This document shows positions 24,855-35,261 of a stretch of DNA of 64,000 bases, one piece after another. Each line of letters opens with the position of its first letter. The stretch's first letter is position 1. The stretch covers positions 34,437,389 to 34,501,388 of the forward strand of contig NC_080077.1 of assembly GCF_949987535.1 (NCBI RefSeq). Direction: 5' to 3'. Made by a program: the position numbers and the translations under genes. Source of the DNA: Balaenoptera acutorostrata (Eukaryota; Chordata; Mammalia; Artiodactyla; Balaenopteridae). The notes below the pieces were generated by a model. The model saw only the letters and a list, made by a program, of their open reading frames with translations, made no database searches and was not told where the DNA came from.

Positions 24855-25227
24855 TCTCAATCTACTATGTATAAGATCTTCAAGGCTATCTTGCTTTTCA
24901 GACTTACTGACGTGGCTTTAAGTTTGATCCATCACATTTTATTTTAGGTCAAATTGTCTTAAGCTGTTAAAGAAAATACTGATTCATTCCCTATAGAAAA
25001 AACATTGAGTGATGTAACCATAATGTGGAAACATGAAATTGCACGTAGAAGCTAAACACTGGCAATTATTTTGCAATATGAAGTGAACATGGACACTCTC
25101 AGGATAATTTCCTCCAGTAAAGAAAATGTAACTTCTCTACCTTTTTATTCCCAGATTTTACCACATAGTTCTCAAATTTTTATAGAATGGTTGAATTGAT
25201 AACTGAATAAATTCATATCATATTTCA
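24855..25227. other. unassigned sequence
   Basis: Short spacer between the MLT1 LTR and the MER5A copy; nothing recognised. Confidence 0.45.
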
Positions 25228-25410
25228 CAGTAGAGGTTCTTAAAGTGTGGTCCCTGGGCCATCAGTTTCAATGCCACCTAAGAACATCTTAGGAACAATC
25301 CTGAATCCAACTCTAGACTTACTGAATCAGAAAATCTGGGGCCCTGCAATCTGAGTTTTAAAGGCCTTCAAGAGATTCTGATACAGGCTAACGTTTCAGA
25401 ACCACTGCTT
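25228..25410 (+). repeat. MER5A-type hAT-Charlie element
   Basis: Both terminal inverted repeats are visible: GAGGTTCTTAAAGTGTGGTCCC near 25233 and GTTTCAGAACCACTG near 25393. The interior has ACTTACTGAATCAGAAAATCTGGGG and AATCTGAGTTTTAAAGGCC, the usual MER5A body. Confidence 0.88.
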
Positions 25411-26090
25411 GTCACCACATAAATCCAAGTGTCTCAACAATGAATGAATGATTTTGAAAATGTGTGTGGGGAGAAACATTCCTTATCTTATAAACAAATT
25501 GAATTATTTCTTCCAGATATTATTTTAATAACAATCGATGTTTATTAAAATGGAAAGTGTTTTGTTAATTATTTGGATTCCAAATCTTGTAATATTGCAA
25601 ATAAGAACTCATTAGTATAATATTAAATATTGACAATATAGTAATAAATTATAACTTCTTAAAAATCTAGGGGACGAGGCAAGATGGCGGAAGAGTAAGA
25701 CGCGGAGATCACCTTCCTTCCCACAGATACAGTAGAAATACATCTACACGTGGAACTGCTCCTACAGAACACCCACTGAACGCTGGCAGAAGACGTCAGA
25801 CTTCCCAAAAGGCAAGAAAATCCCCACATACTTGGGTAGGGCAAAAGAAAAAAGAAATAACAGGGGCAAAAGAAAAAAGAAATAACAGAGACAAAAGAAT
25901 AGGGACGGGACCTGCACCAGTGGGAAGGAGCTGTGAAGGAGGAAAGGTTTCCACACACTAGGAAGCCCCTTCGCGGGCAGAGACTGTGGGTGGCGGAGGG
26001 GGGAAGCTTCAGAGCCACGGAGGAGAGCGCAGCAACAGGGGTGCAGAGGGCAAAGCGGAGAGACTCCCACACGGAGGATCGGTGCCAACC

Positions 26091-26735
26091 AGCACTCACC
26101 AGCCTGAGAGGCTTGTCTGCTCACCCACCGGGGCGGGCAGGGCTGGGAGCTGAGGCTCGGGCTTCGGAGGTCGGATCGCAGGGAGAGGACTGGGGTTGGC
26201 GGCGTGAACACAGCCTGAAGGGGGCTAGTGCGCCACAGCTAGCTGGGAGGGAGTCCGGGAAAAAGTCTGCAGCTGCCGAAGAGGCAAGAGACTTTTTCTT
26301 GCCTCTTTGTTTTGCGGCGCGCAAGGAGAGGGGATTCAGAGCACCGCCTAAACGAGCTCCAGAGACGGGCGTGAGCCGCGGCTATCAGCGCGGATCCCAC
26401 AGCAACAGGGGCGCAGAGGGAAAAATGGAGAGATTCCCGCACAGAGGCTCGGCGCCGAGCAGCACTCACCAGCCCGAGAGGCTTGTCTGCTCAGCTGCCG
26501 AGGCGGGCGGGGGCTGGGAGCTGAGGCTCCGGCTTCGGTGCTAGCCGGGAGGGAGTCCGGGAAAAAGTCTGCAGCTGCCGAAGAGGCAAGAGACTTTTTC
26601 TTCCCTCTCGATGTTTCGCGGCGCGCAAGGAGAGGGGATGCAGAGCGCCGCCTAAACAAACTCGAGACGGGCGCGAGCCGTAGCTATCAGCGCGGACCCC
26701 AGAGGCGGGCACGAGCCGCGGCTATCAGCGCGGAC
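26091..26735 (+). repeat. monomer-like tandem duplication in the L1-B 5' UTR
   Basis: Unit 1 (26091-26460, 370 bp) and partial unit 2 (26461-about 26710) share AGCACTCACCAGCC, GGCTTGTCTGCTCA, GGGAGGGAGTCCGGGAAAAA, CTGCAGCTGCCGAAGAGGCA and GGCGCGCAAGGAGAGGGGAT. A smaller repeat of about 38 bp containing CTATCAGCGCGGACCCCAGA is tandem at about 26670-26745. L1-A has one copy of the large unit and one full small motif. Confidence 0.85.
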
Positions 26736-27374
26736 CCCAGAGACGGGCAGCAGACGCTAAGGCTGCTGCTGCCGCCACCAAGAAGCCTGTGTGCAAGCAC
26801 AGGTCACTCTCCACACCGCCCCTCCCAGGAGCCGGTGCAGCCCGCCACTGCCAGGGTCCCGTGATCCAGGGACAACTTCCCCAGGAGAACGCACGGCACG
26901 CCTCAGGCTGCTGCAACGTCAGGACGCCTCTGACGCCGCAGGCTCGCCCCGCCTCCTCCGTACCCCTCCCTACCACCGTCCTGAGTGAGCCAGAGCCCCC
27001 GAAGCAGCTGCGCCTTTAACCCTGTTCTGTCTGGGCGGGGAACAGACGCCCTCAGGCAACCTACACGCAGAGGTGGGTCCAAATACAACGCTGAACCCTG
27101 AGAGCTGTATGAACAAAGAAGAGACAGGGAAATCTCTCCCAGCAGCCTCAGAAGTAGCGGATTAAAGCTCCACAAACAACTTGATGTGCCTGCATCTGTT
27201 GAATACCTGAATAGACAACAAATCATCCCAAATTCAGGAGGGGGACTTTGGGAGCAGGATATATTAATTTTTCCCCTTTTCCTTTTTTTGTGAGTGTATA
27301 TGTGTATGCTTCTGGCTGAGATTTTGTCTGTATAGCTTTGCTTTCACCATTAGTCCTAGGGTTAGGTCCATCCG

Positions 27375-27720
27375 TTATTTTTTTTCTTTTTATCTTTTTT
27401 TTACTTACAATTTTTTTTTCCTAATAAATGTTTTCTTAATAATTTTTTCCTTATCTTCTATTTTTAGAAATTAAAAAAAAATTTTAATAAGTTTTCTCAT
27501 AGTTTTTATTTTTAAAAATTAAAAATTTTTTTCCTAATAAATTTTTTCTTAATTTTTTTCTTATTTTTTATTATAAAAAATTAATAAATCTATTTTTAAA
27601 AATTAAAAAAAAATTTTTCTTAATAAATTTATTCTTAATTTTTTCTTATTTTTTATTATAATAGTTTTATTTTATTTTATTTTATCCACTTTTTTTCTTT
27701 CCTTCTATTTTTTTCTCCCT
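27375..27720 (+). repeat. A/T-only low-complexity tract in the L1-B 5' UTR
   Basis: Imperfect repeats of a CTAATAAATTTTTTCTTAATT motif, interleaved with AAATTAAAAA and TTTTTAAAAATT blocks that are mutually complementary, ending in a TTTTA run. About 345 bp, against about 135 bp at the same place in L1-A and none in L1-D. Confidence 0.85.
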
Positions 27721-28229
27721 TTTATTCTGAGCTGTGTGGATGAAGGGGTCTTGGTGCTCCAGCCAGGCATCAGGGCTGTGCCTCTGAGGTGGGAGAGCCA
27801 ACTTCAGAACACTGGTCCACAAAAGACCTTCCAGCTCCACGTAATACCAAACGGCGAAAATCTCTCAGAGATCTCCATCTCAACATCAAGACCCAGCTTC
27901 ATTCAATGACCAGCAAGCTACAGTGCTGGACACCCTATGCCAAACAACTAGCAAGACAGGAACACAGCCCCATCCATTAGCACAGAGGCTGCCTAAAATC
28001 ATAATAAGGCCACAGACACCCCAAAACACACCACCAGACGTGGACCTGCCCACCAGAAAGACAAGATCCAACCTCATCCACCAGAACACAGGCAATAGTC
28101 CCCTCCACCAGGAAGCCTACACAACCCACTGAACCAACCTTACCCACTGGGGACAGATACCAAAAACAACGGGAACTACGAACCTGCAGCCTGTGAAAAG
28201 GAGACCCCAAACACAGTAAGATAAGCAAA

Positions 28230-29123
28230 ATAAGACGACAGAAAAACACACAGCAGGTGAAGGAGCAGGGTCAAAACACACCAGACCTAACAAATGAAGA
28301 GGAAATAGGCAGTCTACCTGAAAAAGAATTCAGAATAATGATAGTAAAGATGATCCAAAATCTTGGAAATAGAATAGACAAAATGCAAGAAACATTTAAC
28401 AAGGATGTAGAAGAACTAAAGAGGAACCAAGCAACGATGAAAAACACAATAAATGAAATTAAAAATACTCTAGACGGGATCAATAGCAGAATAACTGAGG
28501 CAGAAGAACGGATAAGTGACCTGGAAGATAAAATAGTGGAAATAACTACTGCAGAGCAGAATAAAGAAAAAAGAATGAAAAGAACTGAGGACAGTCTCAG
28601 AGACCTCTGGGACAACATTAAACGCACCAACATTCGAATTATAGGGGTCCCAGAAGAAGAAGAGAAAAAGAAAGGGACTGAGAAAATATTTGAAGAGATT
28701 ATAGTTGAAAACTTCCCTAATATGGGAAAGGAAATAGTTAATCAAGTCCTGGAAGCACAGAGAGTCCCATACAGGATAAATCCAAGGAGAAACACGCCAA
28801 GACACGTATTAATCAAACTATCAAAAATTAAATATAAAGAAAACATATTAAAAGCAGCAAGGGAAAAACAACACATAACACACAAGGGAATCCCCATAAG
28901 GTTAACAGCTGATCTTTCAGCAGAAACTCTGCAAGCCAGAAGGGAGTGGCAAGATATACTTAAAGTGATGAAAGAGAAAAACCTACAACCAAGGTTACTC
29001 TACCCAGCAAGGATCTCATTCAGATTTGATGGAGAAATTAAAACCTTTACAGACAAGCAAAAGCTGAGAGACTTCAGCACCACCAAACCAGCTTTACAAC
29101 AAATTCTAAAGGAACTTCTCTAG
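28230..29123 (+). pseudogene. L1-B ORF1 (RNA-binding chaperone), frame open but start codon lost
   Basis: The frame is open from 28230 to TAG 29121-29123 without frameshift. The codon aligned with the L1-A start ATG (6747) is ATA at 28230-28232. The next Met position (L1-A codon 10) is GTG at 28257. The first ATG in frame is 28338-28340, so a product would lack about 36 N-terminal residues. Intact features: the heptad-rich coiled coil (about 28380-28590; MQETFNKDVEELKRN, ISDLEDKIVEITT), the RRM-like core (IIGVPEEEEKKKGTEK, FPNMGKEIVNQV) and the CTD (ADLSAETLQARREW, RLLYPARISFRFDGE). It ends at TAG after LLKELL, 58 bp before the ORF2 position. Confidence 0.92.
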
Positions 29124-29181
29124 GCAAGAAACACACGAGAAGGAAAACACCTACAATAACAAACTCAAAATATTTAAGAAA

Positions 29182-32100
29182 TTGGGAATAGGAACATACA
29201 TATCGATAATTACCTTAAATGTAAATGGATTAAATGCTCCCACCAAAAGACACAGACTGGCTGAATGGATACAAAAACAAGACCCATATATATGCTGTCT
29301 ACAAGAGACCCACTTCAGACCTAGAGACACATACAGACTGAAAGTGAGGGGATGGAAAAGAGATATTCCATGCAAATGGAAATCAAAAGAAAGCTGGAGT
29401 AGCAATTCTCATATCAGACAAGGTAGACTTTAAAATAAAGACTATTACAAGAGACAAAGAAGGACACTATATAATGATCAAGGGATCGATCCAAGAGGAA
29501 GGTATAACAATTGTAAATATTTATGCACCCAACATAGGAGCACCTCAATACATAAGGCAAATACTAACAGCCATAAAAGGGGAAATCGACAGTAACACAA
29601 TCATAGTAGGGGACTTTAACACCCCACTTTCACCAATGGACAGATCATCCAAAATAAAAATAAATAAGGAAACACAAGCTTTAAATGATACATTAAACAA
29701 GATGGACTTAATTGATATTTATAGGATATTCCACGCAAAAACAACAGAATACACGTTTTTCTCAAGTGCTCATGGAACATTCTCCAGGATAGATCATATC
29801 TTGGGTCACAAATCAAGCCTTGGTAAATTTAAGAAAATTGAAATCGTATCAAGTATCTTTTCTGACCACAATGCTATGAGACTAGATATCAATTACAGGA
29901 AAAGATCTGTAAAAAATACAAACACATGGAGGCTACACAATACATTACTTAATAACGAAGTGATCACTGAAGAAATCAAAGGGGAAATCAAAAAATACCT
30001 AGAAACAAATGACAATGGAGACACGGCGACCCAAAACCTATGGGACTCAGCAAAAGCAGTGCTAAGAGGGAAGTTTATAGCAATACAAGTCTACTTCAAG
30101 AAACAGGAAACATCTCGAATAAACAACCTAACCTTGCACCTAAAGCAATTAGAGAAAGAAGAGCAAAAAAACCCCAAAGGTAGCAGAAGGAAAGAAATCA
30201 TAAAGATCAGATCAGAAATAAATGAAAAAGAAATGAAGGAAACAATAGCAAAAATCAATGAAACTAAAAGCTGGTTCTTCGAGAAGATAAACAAAATTGA
30301 TAAACCATTAGCCAGACTCATCAAGAGATAAAGGGAGAAGCCTCAAATCAATAGAATTAGAAATGAAAAAGGAGAAGTAACCACTGACACTGCAGAAATA
30401 CAAACGATTATGAGAGGTTACTACAAGCAACTCTATGCCAATAAAATGGACAACCTGGAAGAAATGGACAGATTCTTAGAAATGCACAACCTGCCGAGAC
30501 TGAACCAGGAAGAAATAGAAAATATGAACAGACCAATCACAAGCACTGAAATTGAAACTGTGATTAAAAATCTTCCAACAAACAAAAGCCCAGGACCAGA
30601 TGGCTTCACAGGCGAATTCTATCAAACATTTAGAGAAGAGCTAACACCTATCCTTCTCAAACTCTTCCAAAATATTGCAGAGGGAGGAACACTCCCCAAC
30701 TCATTCTACGAGGCCACCATCACCCTGATACCAAAACCAGACAAAGATGTCACAAAGAAAGAAAACTACAGGCCGATATCACTGATGAACATAGATGCAA
30801 AATCCTCAATAAAATACTAGCAAACAGAATCCAACAGCACATTAAAAGGATTATACACCATGATCAAGTGGGGTTTATTCCAGGAATGCAAGGATTCTTC
30901 AATATTCACAAATCAATCAACGTGATACATCATATTAACAAATTGAAGGAGAAAAACCATATGATCATCTCAACAGATGCAGGGAAAGTTTTTGACAAAA
31001 TTCAACACCCATTTATGATAAAAGCCCTGCAGAAAGTAGGCATAGAGGGAACTTTCCTCAACATAATAAAGGCCATATATGACAAACCCACAGCCAACCT
31101 TGTCCTCAATGGTGAAAAACTGAAACCATTTCCACTAAGATCAGGAAGAAGACAAGGTTGCCCACTCTCACCACTATTATTCAACATAGTTTTGGAAGTG
31201 TTAGCCACAGCAATCAGAGAAGAAAAAGAAATAAAAGGAATCCAAATCGGAAAAGAAGAAGTAAAGCTGTCACTGTTTGCAGATGACATGATACTATACA
31301 TAGAGAATCCTAAAGATGCTACCAGAAAACTACTAGAGCTAATCAATGAATTTGGTAAAGTAGCAGGATACAAAATTAATGCACAGAAATCTCTTGCATC
31401 CCTATACACTAATGATGAAAAATCTGAAAGTGAAATTAAGAAAACACTCCCATTTAACATTGCAACAAAAAGAATAAAATATCTAGGAATAAACCTACCT
31501 AAGGAGACAAAAGACCTGTATGCAGAAAATTATAGGACACTGATGAAAGAAATTAAAGATGATACAAATAGATGGAAAGATATACCATGTTCTTGGATTG
31601 GAAGAATCAACATTGTGAAAATGACTCTACTACCCAAAGCAATCTACAGATTCAATGCAATCCCTATCAAACTACCACTGGCATTTTTCACAGAACTAGA
31701 AAAAAAATTTCACAATTTGTATGGAGACACAAAAGACCCCGAATAGCCAAAGCAATCTTGAGAACGAAAAATGGAGCTGGAGGAATCAGGCTCCCTGACT
31801 TCAGACTATATTACAAAGCTACAGTAATCAAGACAGTTTGGTACTGGCACAAAAACAGAAATATAGATCAATGGAACAGGATAGAAAGCCCAGAGATAAA
31901 CCCACGCACATATGGTCACCTTATCTTTGATAAAGGAGGCAAGCATATACAGTGGAGAAAAGACAGCCTCTTCAATAAGTGGTGCTGGGAAAATTGGACA
32001 GGTGCATGTAAAAGTATGAAATTAGAACACTCCCTGACACCATACACAAAAATAAGCTCAAAATGGATTAAAGACCTAAGTGTAAGGCCAGACACTATCA

Positions 32101-32997
32101 AACTCTTAGAGGAAAACATAGGCAGAACACTATTACATAAATCACAGCAAGATCCTTTTTGATCCAGCCCCTAGAGAAATGGAAATAAAAACACAAATAA
32201 ACAAATGGGACCTAATGAAACTTAAAAGCTTTTGCACAGCAAAGGAAACCATAAACAAGACCAAAAGACAACCCTCAGAATGGGAGAAAATATTTGCAAA
32301 TGAAGCAATTGACAAAGGATTAATCTCCAAAATTTACAAGCAGCTCATGCATCTCAATAACAAAAAAACAAACAACCCAATCCAAAAATGGGCAGAAGAC
32401 CTAAATAGACATTTCTCCAAAGAAGATATACAGATGGCCAACAGACACATGAAAGAATGCTCAACATCATTAATCATTAGAGAAATGCAAATCAAAACTA
32501 CAATGAGGTATCATCTCACACCGGTCAGAATGGCCATCATCAAAAAATCTACAAACAATAAATGCTGGAGAGGGTGTGGAGAAAAGGGAACACTCTTGCA
32601 CTGTTGGTGGGAATGTAAATTGATACAGCCACTATGGAGAACAGTATGGAGGTTCCTTAAAAAACTAAAAATAGAACTACCATATGATCCAGCAATCCCA
32701 CTACTGGGCATATACCCTGAGAAAACCATAATTCAAAACTAGTCATGTACCAAAATGTTCATTGCAGCTCTATTTACAATAGCCAGGACATGGAAGCAAC
32801 CTAAGTGTCCATCATCGGATGAAGGCATAAAGAAGATGTGGCACATATATACAATGGAATATTACTCAGCCATAAAAAGAAATGAAATGGAGGTATTTGT
32901 AATGAGGTGGATGGAGTTAGAGTCTGTCATACTGAGTGAAGTAAGTCAGAAAGGGAAAAACAAATACAGTATGCTAACACATATATATGGAATCTAA
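29182..32997 (+). pseudogene. L1-B ORF2 (endonuclease / reverse transcriptase), disrupted
   Basis: Collinear with L1-A ORF2 but without the SINE. The start ATG is lost: ATTGGG replaces ATGG, and TTG 29182 begins the aligned frame. Endonuclease motifs are present ([30 protein letters not shown]). So are the RT motifs ([23 protein letters not shown] with T changed to R, and FADD at 31276-31287) and the C-terminal [18 protein letters not shown]. Lesions seen: +1 nt near 29358, TAA 30329-30331, -1 nt near 30800 in an A run, -1 nt near 31702, -1 nt near 32130, and TAG 32740-32742. The frame ends at TAA 32995-32997. Confidence 0.95.
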
Positions 32998-33407
32998 GAA
33001 AAAAAAAAAAAACAGGTCATGAAGAACCTAGTGGCAAGACGGGAATAAAGACACAGACCTACTAGAGAATGGACTTGAGGATATGGGGAGGGGGAGGGGT
33101 GAGATGTGACAGGGTGAGAGAGTGTCATGGACATATATACACTATCAAATGTAAAATAGATAGCTAGTGGGAAGCAGCCGCATAGCACAGGGAGATCAGC
33201 TTGGTGCTTTGTGACCACCTAGAGGGGTGGGATACGGAAGGTGGGAGGGAGGGAGATGCAAGAGGGAAGAGATATGGGAACATATGTATATGTATAACTG
33301 ATTCACTTTGTTATAAAGCAGAAACTAACACACCATTGCAAAGCAATTATACTCCAATAAAGATGTTTAAAAAACAAAAAACAAAAAACAAAACAAAACA
33401 AAATCTA

Positions 33408-34653
33408 AATTTTAAGTAACATTTAAAATATTTATGATGGTCTTTCAAAAAATACACAACGTAATATGTCGCACTTATACAGTGTACCATTAGTAGCATT
33501 TGTCAAACATTAGTAGTACTCCTAGTCCATCCAGTATTACTCACCTAACAATTACATGGTAGGAAAGACTTAAAAGAAACATGAATCCCTAATGTTTTCA
33601 TGTCACCTGTAATTTGATGAATGATTCTCAACAAATTAAGAACTTTTATAAATCTTCAAATAAAATAGTAAAAAGGAATTATCTCTAACAAAGGTATTCT
33701 TTTGCTGCTCTTTATTTTCTTCATCTCCAAGTGAAGCAATGATTTTTAACTGACTTAGATTTGTCAAAAGAAATACATTAGAATCCACTTCAACACAAAC
33801 ACTTCTAAGAATTTTTCACATATGTAAACAGCCTCCCTGTAATCAGTTTCACTACTATTTTTACAGCATGGGAATGTTTTCATTTCATAATACAGTGTTC
33901 AAAGGGAGCAGAAAAAAAGAAAACCAAAAGAAATATCTTTGTTACTCACAGAATTTAGAACCAGTGAAAAATCCACTACCTAATCTGCTTGTAGTCATAA
34001 TAAATTACATTAAATAGCAAATACTGTATTTACCTCAATGATAAAATGTTTTAAACTTGCTCGCTCTTTAATTATAGCTTTTGCACTCATTTGTGTTACA
34101 AAAGTCTACTGTATTTTTGTAACACAGAGTGAGAATTGAGAATTCTCATGTGGCTTTTTAAGGTCACTATGTCATCACTGAAAAATTACTAGCCCCAGGT
34201 TTGACCCTTAGTTGGCCAGCCAGGTTTGTGGACAAGAAGACTGTGATTAATTGGAGTCTAGTGGAGTATCTAATAACTACAGTAAAATTTTAAAGTAATC
34301 ATGAAGGAAAATACTATTTCAAGGTTTCTATAACAACTGTAATATAATATGGACATAAAAATTTCTATTTATGACAAATGGAAATAAACATCTATATAGT
34401 AGTGCTAATACTTCTGTGGTTTGTTGCCCATATTCAACATGAAAAAATGCTAAATTTCTGTTAAACATTAGGGAATATAAAGATGCCTTTTTCCTAACCC
34501 ATGTCATAGAATCCCTGAATTCTATGGATCTGAGACCCTCAGGTTAAGAACTCTGGTGTGGAGGAGTATTACAGAACACCATCAAGTTATCATCAGTCAA
34601 AGGCAAAGTATGGGAAATACCACAGGACATAACATCCAGTTACTTCAACAAAT

Positions 34654-34699
<46 letters not shown>

Positions 34700-35032
34700 A
34701 TTTTTAAAAAGACAAATATAACAGATATTTTTTAAAACTTAAGGGACATTCAACCAAATGCAATGTTAACATTGTAATTCAGATAAACCAATTATAAAAT
34801 ACATTTGGAAACTGTCAGGTAAAAATGAACGTGGACTGGGTATTAAATTGAGTTTATTTTGCTAAGTATAACAATGGTATTATGATTAGGTTTAAAAATT
34901 CTTATTTCATATAGATATATACTGAAGTTATTGTGGATGAAAATTAATCTGTTACCTTGACTTTGTTTTAAAATACACAAAGAAAAAAGAGAGAAGGTAT
35001 TGATGAAATTAGAGTAGCAGAATATCAGTAGG
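33408..35032. other. unassigned AT-rich sequence with one dinucleotide repeat
   Basis: No gene or clear repeat family apart from the (TG)n tract at 34656-34690. Confidence 0.5.
34656..34698. repeat. (TG)n microsatellite followed by (TA)n
   Basis: About 17 pure TG units run directly into four AT units. A likely polymorphic length marker. Confidence 0.95.
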
Positions 35033-35261
35033 TTTTTTTTTTGAATTTTTGAATTTTATTTTATTTATTTTTTTATAGAGCAGGTTCTGATTAGTCATCC
35101 ATTTTATACACATCAGTGTATACATGTCAATCCCAATCTCCCAATTCAGCCCACCACCACCCCCACCTGCTGCTGCTTTCCCCCCTTGGTGTCCATATGT
35201 TTGTTCTCTACATCTGTGTCTCAATTTCTGCCCTGCAAACCAGTTCATCTGTACCATTTTT

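Larger units (their letters stand above)
25670..28229 (+). promoter_or_regulatory. L1-B 5' UTR: internal promoter, CpG-rich, with tandemly duplicated module
   Basis: About 2.56 kb. It begins with GAGGCAAGATGGCGG; CAAGATGGCG at 25680-25689 is a good YY1-type core at the place used by human L1. A strongly CpG-rich block (about 25930-27080) stands out in AT-rich surroundings. Within it a unit starting AGCACTCACCAGCC occurs at 26091 and again at 26461, 370 bp apart. The second copy lacks about 56 bp and ends in a repeated motif with GGCTATCAGCGCGGACCCC. The region 27375-27720 is almost pure A/T. Promoter role is inferred from L1 biology. Confidence 0.82.
25670..33399 (+). mobile_element. L1-B: full-length cetartiodactyl L1, best preserved copy, inactivated
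   Basis: About 7.7 kb: 5' UTR (25670-28229), ORF1 (28230-29123), ORF2 (29182-32997), a 3' UTR and AATAAA at 33356-33361, then an A/C-rich tail. A short target duplication is likely: AAAATCTA at 25662-25669 and 33400-33407. No SINE interrupts it. Both ORFs lack their normal start codons and ORF2 has about six further lesions, so it is not autonomous. It is longer than L1-A because the 5' UTR is duplicated and its AT-rich tract is expanded. Confidence 0.96.

Noticed and set aside
25762..26211. Antisense open frame of about 149 codons in the L1-B 5' UTR, with a counterpart at 4896-5291 in L1-A, resembling an ORF0-like gene
   Set aside because: The first codon is GTG in both copies and no ATG follows in L1-A. 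The middle of the two copies is read in different frames, so the openness is better explained by GC-rich, stop-poor composition.
25933..26544. Sense open frame of about 203 codons in the L1-B 5' UTR
   Set aside because: It starts at GTG, its L1-A counterpart is much shorter and ends differently, and it spans the tandem duplication. It is not supported as a coding gene.
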